A stretch of DNA of 7,915 nt from CAZLYK01 sp964563495 (GCA_964563495.1 CAZLYK010000197.1:1-7915), one strand, 5' to 3'. Positions 1 through 6,351 are shown, counted from the stretch's first letter. Program-made: numbers and translations. The notes: generated from the sequence alone by a model not told the origin.

Positions 1-66
1 CGGGGGGACGGGGGGACGGGGGGACGGGGCGACGGGGGGACGGGGCGACGGGGCGACGGGGCGACG
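1..66. repeat. G-rich octamer tandem array, left arm
   Basis: Eight consecutive 8-base units run from position 3 to 66 without a phase break. The ACG of each unit falls at 8, 16, 24, 32, 40, 48, 56 and 64. Two unit types are present, GGGGGACG and GGGCGACG: the first three units are the former, the last three the latter, and the two in the middle alternate. The leading CG at 1-2 fits the end of another unit, so the array probably continues beyond the window. No ORF of note covers it. It faces an inverted, related array at 96-166. Confidence 0.9.
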
Positions 67-95
67 GATTTGGGGTAACTTGGAGACTGATGGTT

Positions 96-166
96 CAATC
101 GCCCAATCGCCCAATCGCCCAGTCGCCCCGTCGCCCCGTCCCCCCATCCTCCCGTCCCCCCCGTCG
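96..166. repeat. C-rich octamer tandem array, right arm, inverted relative to the left arm
   Basis: Nine units of the reverse-complement type follow one another with period 8, apart from a single +1 slip before the last unit. They change in order from CAATCGCC (three copies) through CAGTCGCC to CCGTCGCC, CCGTCCCC, CCATCCTC and CCGTCCCC. The CCGTCGCC units complement the GGGCGACG units of the left arm across a spacer at 67-95, so the single strand could fold into a long imperfect hairpin. The array ends about 10 bases past the mgtE stop codon and so lies in that gene's 3' region. Confidence 0.88.
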
Positions 167-175
167 TTTTGATGG

Positions 176-1549
176 TCATAACAACGAGCCGCGCAGAATG
201 ATCGCCGCGACGCTGAAGTAGATGACCAATCCCGTGACATCGACCAAGGTGGCGACGAACGGGGCCGATGAAGCTGCCGGGTCGAATCCGGCCCGGCGCA
301 GGATCAAAGGCAGCATCGAGCCGGCCAGGGTGCCCCAAAGCACGATGCCGATGAGCGCCACGCCGACCGTGATCGCGACCAGCAGCCAGTGAGGGCCGTA
401 CAGGTTGGAGAATAAGGACCAGATAGTGATTCGTAGAAATCCGATGCCGCCGAGAATCGATCCGAGGGCCAGGCCGGAGAAGATTTCGCGCCGCATGATT
501 CGCCACCAGTCTTTCAGAGTTACTTCACCGAGCGCCAGCGCACGGATCACCAGCGTCGCAGCCTGCGAACCGGAATTGCCGCCGCTGGAAATAATCAGCG
601 GGACGAACAGCGCCAGGACTACGGCGCGCTCGATCTCTTTCTCGAAAAAGCCCATCGCTGTTGCCGTCAACATTTCTCCGAGGAAGAGGATGACGAGCCA
701 GCCGGCGCGCTTTCTGACCATGCGCAAGAAAGCGATTTTCATGTAAGGCTCGTCAAGCGCCTCAGAGCCGCCGAACATTTGGATATCTTCGGTGGCGAGT
801 TCTTCGGCGACGTCGAGGATATCGTCGCTCGTGACAATGCCGATCAAGACGCCGTCGGAGTCGGTCACCGGCAGCGCCGGCTGGTCGGCATGGCGAAAGA
901 CCTTGACCGCAGCCTCCCGGTCATCGGTCGCTTTGAGGGCCGTGAAACTATTGTCCATTAAATCGGTGACGTGCTGTTGCGGATCAGCCAGAAGGAATTT
1001 ACGGATCCGAATGTCATCGATCAGCACCCCGCGCTCATCGATGACGAAGACGAGGTTGAGCGTTTCGCTGTCCTGCCCGTGCTGGCGGACGTAGTTGAGT
1101 ACATCCTGCACCGTCCAATGTGGGTGCACGGCGATGTAGTCCGGCGTCATCAATCGACCGACGCTGTCCTCGGGGTAACCAAGCAACTTCGCCGCGACCG
1201 CCCGCTCTTGTTCGTTGAGCAGAGCTAAAAGTTGCCTGGTTGCCGCGGCGGGCAATTCCTCAAGCAGCATGGTCCGGTCATCCGGCGCCATCTCGTTGAG
1301 TATCGCCGCGACATCTTCCTGCCCCAATGATTTCAACAACCCCTCTTGCTTCTCAAGAGGCAGATACTCGAAAGTGGTGGCAGCCAGCTTTCGCGGGAGG
1401 ATGCGAAAGACCGGAGCCTGTTGTTCGGTGGGCAATTCGCCGATCAGACTGGCAAGGTTTGAAGGCGCCAGCTTGTCCAAGGTCTCGCGCATGCCGGCGA
1501 AGTCACGCGAGCTGATGGCTTCTTCAAGCTTAGTCTGAAGGGGCTGCAT
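176..1549 (-). CDS. mgtE: Magnesium transporter MgtE
   Basis: This is an inner-membrane Mg2+-selective channel/transporter of 457 residues, the usual family length. An acidic alpha-helical N domain (about 1-130) leads into a CBS pair (about 132-252) opening with the family motif GRLMT. A connecting plug helix (about 253-278) follows, then five membrane segments at roughly 284-301, 310-337, 353-378, 386-415 and 428-453. The signature PLIISSGGNSGSQ is at 317-329. The pore aspartate of the TLVDVTG motif is D437, matching the ion-binding Asp of Thermus MgtE. In known members the cytoplasmic domains sense Mg2+ and close the pore; the acidic N domain and CBS pair here fit that. The ATG start is supported by GAGGAAGG (1560-1553) just upstream. 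The gene lies 71 bases after the isomerase gene on the same strand, so cotranscription is possible. No Mg2+ riboswitch would fit in that gap. The ORF is intact. Confidence 0.96.
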   Translation of the reverse strand: MQPLQTKLEEAISSRDFAGMRETLDKLAPSNLASLIGELPTEQQAPVFRILPRKLAATTFEYLPLEKQEGLLKSLGQEDVAAILNEMAPDDRTMLLEELPAAATRQLLALLNEQERAVAAKLLGYPEDSVGRLMTPDYIAVHPHWTVQDVLNYVRQHGQDSETLNLVFVIDERGVLIDDIRIRKFLLADPQQHVTDLMDNSFTALKATDDREAAVKVFRHADQPALPVTDSDGVLIGIVTSDDILDVAEELATEDIQMFGGSEALDEPYMKIAFLRMVRKRAGWLVILFLGEMLTATAMGFFEKEIERAVVLALFVPLIISSGGNSGSQAATLVIRALALGEVTLKDWWRIMRREIFSGLALGSILGGIGFLRITIWSLFSNLYGPHWLLVAITVGVALIGIVLWGTLAGSMLPLILRRAGFDPAASSAPFVATLVDVTGLVIYFSVAAIILRGSLL

Positions 1550-1552
1550 TTT

Positions 1553-1560
1553 CCTTCCTC
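1553..1560 (-). promoter_or_regulatory. Ribosome binding site of mgtE
   Basis: On the minus strand the sequence reads GAGGAAGG followed by AAA and the ATG. The GAGG core lies 7 bases before the start, a good Shine-Dalgarno spacing, and supports the chosen mgtE start. Confidence 0.75.
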
Positions 1561-1620
1561 GGTAATCATTGTGATTCGATCTATCACTCTCTCACTTGAG
1601 AGCCATGTTCATGTGCGGGT

Positions 1621-2520
1621 TTACCAGGAATCAGCCTGCTGATAAGCCTCGAACATCTTGAGCACTCCCGGCTTCCCGGGCAGAGAGGTCCCGTGCTCCA
1701 TCCCGATGATGCCGCGATAACCGGCTTGATAGATGGCTTTGAACACATTGCGGTAGTTGACCTCCCCGGTTCCGGGCTCTTTACGGCCCGGGACATCGCC
1801 CGTTTGGATGTAGCCTACCAGGTCGGCATATGCGCGAAAATTGTTGATCAAATTACCTTCGGTGATTTGCAGGTGATAAAGGTCGAAAAGGATCCGGACG
1901 TTCTTGCTGTTGACCGCCGCGATGATCTCGGCGAGTTCGTCGGAGTGGGTCATGAAAAAGCCCGGGTGGTCAATCTGGTTGAGCGGTTCGACCACCAACG
2001 CCAAATCCGTTTTCTCGAGCAACTCGGCCGCGCGTTTGAACCCCTCGATCGCACTTCTTCGCTGTGTGCTTCTGGAAACTCCCGGCAATGCAGGGCCGGT
2101 CAGAGTCGTGGCTGACTTATTGCCGATGACCTGGTGATATTCCATCGCCTTCTTGACCTCTTCCAGGAATGCGCCTCTCTGTTTGGGGTCGACCACTCCC
2201 GCTGTTCTCCAACCCCCCGGATTCGCCACAAAGATGCCCATTTCAATCCCGAGGCTATCCATCTTTTTGCGGATCGCTTCGACTTCATTCAGGGGATGGT
2301 TCAAAAGCCCATTGTATTCGGTCGCATCAAACCCGTGCTCCGCAATCAAATCGAGTCGCTGCGGGATAGTCAGCTCGTTGCTCAGGATCGTCAGGTGTGG
2401 GGCGTAGCGCAGGTGATATTTCGAAGCCTTTTTTACCTGACTCCCGCCTGCCTCGGCGTCGGATAATGTCAGCGCGCCGCCGGCCAACGCAGAATGTCTG
2501 AGGAATTCACGTCTCTTCAT
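1621..2520 (-). CDS. Tat-exported hydroxypyruvate isomerase-like TIM-barrel protein
   Basis: The 299-residue product belongs to the xylose isomerase-like TIM-barrel superfamily and is closest to the hydroxypyruvate isomerase (Hyi) group, which interconverts hydroxypyruvate and tartronate semialdehyde. Numbered from the chosen ATG, it has EPLN (E178), FDLYH (D213, H216), IQTGDVPGR (Q239, D242), EPGTGEVNY and GMEHG (E275). These cover the expected metal-binding and active-site positions. The N-terminus MKRREFLRHSALAGGAL is a twin-arginine signal, so the enzyme is predicted to be exported folded, whereas classical Hyi is cytoplasmic. An upstream in-frame ATG at 2538 would give 305 residues. I prefer 2520 because AAAGGAG (2535-2529) sits 8 bases before it and lies inside the codons of the longer form. 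Exported members with Tat signals are common in Planctomycetota and Verrucomicrobiota, and their substrates are mostly unknown. It may instead be a sugar epimerase, so the fold is surer than the reaction. Confidence 0.9.
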   Translation of the reverse strand: MKRREFLRHSALAGGALTLSDAEAGGSQVKKASKYHLRYAPHLTILSNELTIPQRLDLIAEHGFDATEYNGLLNHPLNEVEAIRKKMDSLGIEMGIFVANPGGWRTAGVVDPKQRGAFLEEVKKAMEYHQVIGNKSATTLTGPALPGVSRSTQRRSAIEGFKRAAELLEKTDLALVVEPLNQIDHPGFFMTHSDELAEIIAAVNSKNVRILFDLYHLQITEGNLINNFRAYADLVGYIQTGDVPGRKEPGTGEVNYRNVFKAIYQAGYRGIIGMEHGTSLPGKPGVLKMFEAYQQADSW

Positions 2521-2528
2521 TGACTTTG

Positions 2529-2535
2529 CTCCTTT
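2529..2535 (-). promoter_or_regulatory. Ribosome binding site deciding the isomerase start
   Basis: The minus strand reads AAAGGAG, 8 bases before the ATG at 2520. It lies inside the reading frame of the alternative longer start at 2538, which has no comparable site of its own, and so favours the shorter protein with the twin arginines at residues 3-4. Confidence 0.7.
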
Positions 2536-2672
2536 CAACAGAGGACATCTGATTGTGGAATCTCTTTTCTATTTTAGTGCAGATGATCGCGCCAGTCCGG
2601 GCAATCGTAGGATGATGATATGGCTTTTGACGGACTAATGGCAAATTTGTCATGTTTATCGTCGGCCGATTA

Positions 2673-2701
2673 TTGATTACGGTTGAAGACATGACTATTA
2701 T
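2673..2701 (+). promoter_or_regulatory. Candidate sigma70-type promoter for the lipoprotein gene
   Basis: TTGATT (2673-2678) and TATTAT (2696-2701) are separated by exactly 17 bases and match the consensus at 4 of 6 and 5 of 6 positions. A transcript starting near 2708 would have a leader of about 65 bases before the ATG at 2774. Placement in an AT-rich divergent gap supports it, but sigma factor preferences of this organism are unknown. Confidence 0.45.
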
Positions 2702-2758
2702 TGCGCATCCAACAACCGACGATTTCTGAATGAAAACTTGCCAAACGATCAGGTGACT

Positions 2759-2764
2759 GGAGGA
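2759..2764 (+). promoter_or_regulatory. Ribosome binding site of the crystallin lipoprotein
   Basis: GGAGGA lies about 10 bases before the ATG at 2774. It lies inside the frame opened by the TTG at 2738, which argues for the internal ATG and a normal lipoprotein signal peptide. Confidence 0.65.
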
Positions 2765-2773
2765 AGAGCCAAA

Positions 2774-3274
2774 ATGCAACCCATCCGCAAAAAGTTACTG
2801 CCGCTTGTTTTGTTTAGCTTAAGTCTGATCACAGTACCGGCCTGTAAATCGAGCACGCCTCCCGCGAATGCTCCTGCCACCTCGACGCCATCCGCCGGGG
2901 CGGCCGCGTCGAGTGCCCCGGCGGCCAGTCCAACAACCACGACGGCCTCGGGGAGTCAAGGCGTGGCGAATTGTGGCGATTGTTGGGTCCATCTTTACGA
3001 TGACAAAAATTTTAAAGAGACCGATGACCATCTACTGCTCTGCGGTCCGGGCAAATGGCCTAACCTGCGTAATCTGCCAACCGCGGTCAAACCCGAATGG
3101 GGCGATGAAATCGAGAGCATGAAGGTCGGTCCCACCGCCACGGTTGTGGTTTGGACGGGAGAAAATTATACCGGTACGACACAGACCTTTGGCCCCGGCA
3201 AAGAGATCCCGAATTTTCTGGGCAGCCCTTTGATCAAGAACGCCATTTCATCAATCGAGATCAGGTGTCAATAG
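2774..3274 (+). CDS. Lipoprotein with a beta/gamma-crystallin (double Greek key) domain
   Basis: The 166-residue product begins with a lipoprotein signal: basic MQPIRKK, a hydrophobic stretch (8-20) and a VPAC lipobox with C24 as the lipidated residue; Pro at -2 is unusual. Residues 25-64 form a low-complexity Pro/Ala/Ser/Thr linker. Residues about 71-165 resemble two Greek-key motifs of the beta/gamma-crystallin family: the first opens VHLYDDKNFKE and closes at GDEIESMKV, the second opens VVVWTGENYTG and closes at KNAISSIEI. Family members often bind Ca2+ through an (N/D)(N/D)xx(S/T)S motif. Here the candidates are DEIESM (111-116) and KNAISS (155-160), each departing from consensus, so Ca2+ binding may be weak or lost. 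Cysteines 67, 70, 90 and 165 could form disulfides after export. The ATG at 2774 is preceded by GGAGGA at 2759-2764. A TTG at 2738 is in frame but would place 12 polar residues before the signal. The function is unknown; a surface-anchored binding or structural role is inferred. Confidence 0.85.
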   Translation: MQPIRKKLLPLVLFSLSLITVPACKSSTPPANAPATSTPSAGAAASSAPAASPTTTTASGSQGVANCGDCWVHLYDDKNFKETDDHLLLCGPGKWPNLRNLPTAVKPEWGDEIESMKVGPTATVVVWTGENYTGTTQTFGPGKEIPNFLGSPLIKNAISSIEIRCQ

Positions 3275-3282
3275 GAGCCGCG

Positions 3283-3323
3283 ATGATTGAGTGATGGTGG
3301 TTGCCAAAGCGCGGGAAAAATGA
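3283..3323 (+). other. Two overlapping mini-ORFs leading into the PSCyt gene
   Basis: An AGGAG at 3273-3277, overlapping the lipoprotein stop, is followed 5 bases later by an ATG at 3283 that opens a 3-codon ORF (M-I-E, stop 3292-3294). Its TGA shares an A with the next ATG (3294), which opens a 9-codon ORF (MVVAKAREK, stop 3321-3323). That stop overlaps the chosen PSCyt start (3320-3322) as ATGA. The arrangement could pass ribosomes to a start that has only a weak site of its own. It may also be chance, and no peptide is claimed to be functional. Confidence 0.3.
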
Positions 3324-6256
3324 AATCAAGATCACCAGGCTCACGAAAGCGTTGGTTCAAAGTGTGGCTGATCCTGCTGGCGCCGGCGGCGTTGTCTGCC
3401 GCCGAGCCGGTGCGGTTTGGCCGCGATGTGCTGCCGATCCTATCGGCGAACTGTTTCGCGTGCCATGGGCCGGATGAAAAGAACCGCAAAGCCGGGCTGC
3501 GTCTCGATCTGGAGGCGAACGCGAAGGCAAAACACAATGACGGTTATCCGATCGCCCCTGGAGAGCCGGAGAAAAGCGTAATTCTCGCGCGTCTGACGAG
3601 CACCGACCCGGACTTCGTCATGCCGCCGCCGAAGGCGCACAAGCAGGTCAAGCCGGAGCAGATCGAGACGCTGCGACGGTGGATTGCCGAGGGTGCAAAG
3701 TGGGGGAGGCACTGGTCATTTGAACCGTTGACGAGGCCTCTGATTGCCGGTCATGGCGATCAGCACCCGATTGATTCGCTGGTCAGCGCGGGGCTGGCCA
3801 AGAAAGGTCTGGCGCTCCGTTCGCCCGCCCCGCCCCAAACGCTCGCCCGCCGTTTATGGCTCGATCTGATTGGATTGCCGCCCACCCCGGAGATCGCCGA
3901 CAAATTTGCCGCGGATCCGTCACCCGCGGCATACGAACGGATGGTGGATGAGTTATTGAGAAGGCCGCAGTTCGGTGAGCACTGGGCTCGTCTGTGGCTG
4001 GATCTGGCGCGTTACGCGGACACAAGGGGCTATGAGAAGGACCGGGGCCGGACGATGTGGCCCTACCGCGACTGGGTCGTCAACGCGCTTAACGCCGACA
4101 TGCCTCTGGACCGTTTCACCACGGAGCAACTCGCCGGTGACCTGCTGCCCAATCCCAGCAAGCAACAACTGATCGCCACCGCCTATCATCGCAACACGAT
4201 GACCAACGATGAGGGCGGCACCGACGATGAAGAATTTCGCGTGGCCGCAGTCAAGGATCGCGTGGATTCGACGGTCCAGGTGTGGATGGGCCTGACCATG
4301 GGTTGCGCGAAATGTCACACACACAAATACGACCCCATCTCGCACGCCGAGTATTACGGCTTCTACGCGCTCTTTAATCAGACAGAGGATGCCGACCGGT
4401 ATGACGATGCACCAACGATCGAGGTGCTTTCGCCGGCGGAAGACGACGAGCGCAAACGCCTGCAGGCGCGAGTGCAAGCGCTCAGCCGCGAGCTGACTTC
4501 GGTTGAGGAGGCTGCCGACAGGGCAAACGAGACCGAGGAACGGAAATGGCGCGTGGCGAGCGTATCGGAGGCCGTTTCCAGAGGCGGCGCGACACTCACC
4601 ACACAAAAGGATGGCGCAGTGGCTGCCGGCGGCAACCAGCCACAGGAGGATACCTACACTGTGACGCTCACGCTCCCGGTGGGCGCGCACACGGCGCTCC
4701 GGCTGGAAGTCCTGCCGGAGAAACTGAGCAGCGGCGAACTCTCGGTCGGGCGCAATGGACAGTCCTCTAACTTCATCCTGTCGGAGCTGGCGGTGGAATT
4801 ACTCGACTCGTCCGGCTCTCGCCTATTGAAACTGATCGGAGCGCGCGCGGATTTCGCGGAGGAAAAATCGCCGGTCGCCGCGGCGATTGACGGCGACGAG
4901 AAGACCGGGTGGTCGGTCAGCCCCCGCACGCACGAGCGGCACACCGCGCTCTTCAATTTCACCGATCCTTTGCGACTGGCCGCCCAGGCGAAATTGCGCG
5001 TGACCCTTTCGCAGCAGTCTGGAGAAGCCTTGACACTCCGTCGCTTCCGTTTTTCGACGAGTGACGCCGATCCGGCAACCTTGCACGCGAGGGCGGATTC
5101 ACCGGAAACCCGCAAGCTCCGCGACGACCTCGCCGGCGCTTATCAGGCGCTGAGAAATTTCAATGAAAATATCGTCCGTCTGCCGGTCATGCGCGAGCTC
5201 GCCGCAGACAAACAGCGGGTCACCAGGATTCACAACCGCGGCAATTTTCTGGATCCGGGCGACGCCGTCATCCCCGGCGTGCCTGTCGCCTTCAATAAAT
5301 TTCCCGACGGTGCGCCGCGCAATCGTCTTGGTGTTGCGCAGTGGCTTGTCAGCCGCGACAACCCGCTCACACCGCGGGTGTGGGCCAACCGCATCTGGGC
5401 GCGGCTATTCGGTATCGGCATCGTCGAGACCGAGGAGGACTTCGGCGCGCTGGGCTCACCACCCTCGAACCCCGACCTGCTCGACTGGCTCGCCGCAGAA
5501 TATCGCGACGGCGGCTGGTCGTTGAAGAAAATCATGAGGACCATCGTCATGAGCGCGATGTACCGTCAGGCATCGGAGACGACACCGGCGTTGCGCGAGG
5601 CCGACCCGCGCAACCTGCTCCAATCTCGCGGCGCGCGGTTCCGGCTTGGCGCCGAGGCGGTGCGCGACCAGGCGCTCGCAGTCGCCGGCTTGCTCTCAGA
5701 GAAAATGGGTGGCCCGCCCGTCATGCCGCCGCAGCCGGCCGGCCTCTGGCGCTCGACCTACAGCAGCAAGACGTGGGTCGAGTCCGAGGGCGAAGACCGT
5801 TTTCGCCGCGGCCTTTACACCTATCTCAAGCGGACGACACCGTATCCTTCCATGACGACCTTCGACGCGGGCAGCGGCGAGGTCTGCCAGATCCGACGCA
5901 TCCGCACCAATACGCCGCTTCAGGCGCTGGTCACGCTGAATGACCCGGTCTACCTGGAAGCCGCAGCCGGGCTGGCCCAGCGGATGATCGGCGCCGCTCG
6001 CAACGATCAAGCTCGCGCGGCTCGCGGCCTGCGGCTTGCGCTGATTCGCCGATTGCGCAAAGGCGAGGTGATTCCGCTTCTGCGTTTGCAACGCGAGGCT
6101 CGAACCGCATTCGAAGCCTCGCCGGAAAAAGCTGCCGCGCTGCTCAAGTCCACCCGCGCCGCCGCGCCCGAAGGTATGAGCAGGCCCGAGTTTGCCGCCT
6201 GGATCGTGACGGCCAACGCAATCCTGAATCTGGATGAATTCCTGAGCAGGAACTGA
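3320..6256 (+). CDS. PSCyt1/DUF1549/DUF1553 planctomycete-type cytochrome c protein
   Basis: The 978-residue protein (numbered from ATG 3320) has a Sec signal: basic KSRSPGSRKRWFK, a hydrophobic core and likely cleavage after LSA near residue 27. A PSCyt1 cytochrome-like domain (about 32-125) carries haem motif CFACH (C45, C48, H49) and a VMPPP motif whose M101 may be the distal haem ligand. A DUF1549/PSCyt2 domain (about 150-360) has the typical RRLWLDLIGLPPTP and a second CXXCH, CAKCH (C329, C332, H333). A charged, probably coiled segment (about 376-409) and a beta-rich insert (about 410-585) precede a DUF1553/PSD1 domain (about 665-890). The C-terminus ends in the family's NLDEFLSRN. The role is unproven; an extracytoplasmic redox or oxidative function together with the DUF1501 partner is commonly assumed. 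The start is uncertain: a TTG at 3287 lies 9 bases after AGGAG and would give 989 residues, while ATG 3320 gives a normal signal peptide but has only a weak GCGGG upstream. The preceding lipoprotein gene ends 45 bases away. Confidence 0.93.
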   Translation: MKSRSPGSRKRWFKVWLILLAPAALSAAEPVRFGRDVLPILSANCFACHGPDEKNRKAGLRLDLEANAKAKHNDGYPIAPGEPEKSVILARLTSTDPDFVMPPPKAHKQVKPEQIETLRRWIAEGAKWGRHWSFEPLTRPLIAGHGDQHPIDSLVSAGLAKKGLALRSPAPPQTLARRLWLDLIGLPPTPEIADKFAADPSPAAYERMVDELLRRPQFGEHWARLWLDLARYADTRGYEKDRGRTMWPYRDWVVNALNADMPLDRFTTEQLAGDLLPNPSKQQLIATAYHRNTMTNDEGGTDDEEFRVAAVKDRVDSTVQVWMGLTMGCAKCHTHKYDPISHAEYYGFYALFNQTEDADRYDDAPTIEVLSPAEDDERKRLQARVQALSRELTSVEEAADRANETEERKWRVASVSEAVSRGGATLTTQKDGAVAAGGNQPQEDTYTVTLTLPVGAHTALRLEVLPEKLSSGELSVGRNGQSSNFILSELAVELLDSSGSRLLKLIGARADFAEEKSPVAAAIDGDEKTGWSVSPRTHERHTALFNFTDPLRLAAQAKLRVTLSQQSGEALTLRRFRFSTSDADPATLHARADSPETRKLRDDLAGAYQALRNFNENIVRLPVMRELAADKQRVTRIHNRGNFLDPGDAVIPGVPVAFNKFPDGAPRNRLGVAQWLVSRDNPLTPRVWANRIWARLFGIGIVETEEDFGALGSPPSNPDLLDWLAAEYRDGGWSLKKIMRTIVMSAMYRQASETTPALREADPRNLLQSRGARFRLGAEAVRDQALAVAGLLSEKMGGPPVMPPQPAGLWRSTYSSKTWVESEGEDRFRRGLYTYLKRTTPYPSMTTFDAGSGEVCQIRRIRTNTPLQALVTLNDPVYLEAAAGLAQRMIGAARNDQARAARGLRLALIRRLRKGEVIPLLRLQREARTAFEASPEKAAALLKSTRAAAPEGMSRPEFAAWIVTANAILNLDEFLSRN

Positions 6257-6279
6257 CGGGAATAGATAACCGAAGAATC

Positions 6280-6351
6280 TAGACAGGATTGTTTCGGCTT
6301 TGTCTCTACCCTGTTTAATCCATTGAAATCCTGTCAATCCTGTCTATTTTC
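6280..6351. repeat. Intergenic AATCCTGTC repeat element
   Basis: The gap between the PSCyt and DUF1501 genes holds TAGACAGGATTG (6280-6291) and its exact reverse complement CAATCCTGTCTA (6335-6346), a 12-base inverted repeat around a 43-base loop. Within the right arm, AATCCTGTC occurs twice in tandem (6327-6335 and 6336-6344). The 14 bases at 6336-6349 recur in inverse complement at 7901-7914, past the DUF1501 stop. Repeats of this type are, from memory, dispersed in intergenic regions of Verrucomicrobiota and relatives. No transposase is nearby. Confidence 0.8.

Larger units (their letters stand above)
2521..2773. other. Divergent intergenic region between the isomerase and lipoprotein genes
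   Basis: This 253-base gap separates two divergently read genes and is visibly richer in A+T than its surroundings, as expected for back-to-back promoters. No convincing ORF lies within it. On the plus side there is a sigma70-like promoter at 2673-2701. On the minus side the best element I can see is a TAAAAT (2576-2571) resembling a -10 box, without a matching -35 at normal spacing. Two interleaved short inverted repeats lie at 2649-2723. Confidence 0.6.

Noticed and set aside
1..166. CRISPR array
   Set aside because: The units are 8 bases and directly contiguous with no spacers, and no cas gene is present.
1550..1620. Magnesium riboswitch before mgtE
   Set aside because: The gap is only 71 bases and shows just a weak CTCTCA/TGAGAG hairpin (1589-1602), too small for an M-box and without a T tract for a terminator.
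2507..2779. 90-residue minus-strand ORF across the divergent gap
   Set aside because: It starts inside the opposing lipoprotein's leader, covers the promoter-like region, overlaps the isomerase start and has no recognisable domain or ribosome binding site.
3953..4690. 245-residue ORF on the minus strand
   Set aside because: It lies wholly inside the PSCyt coding sequence, whose plus-strand protein has clear family motifs throughout. Long antisense ORFs are expected in GC-rich genes, and I recognise no domain in it.
5341..5943. 200-residue plus-strand ORF in another frame of the PSCyt gene
   Set aside because: The translation is Arg/Ala-rich and low in complexity, typical of an out-of-frame reading of GC-rich coding DNA.
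5696..6337. 213-residue minus-strand ORF running past the PSCyt stop
   Set aside because: Most of it is antisense to the conserved DUF1553 region and the rest runs into the repeat; no family features are visible.
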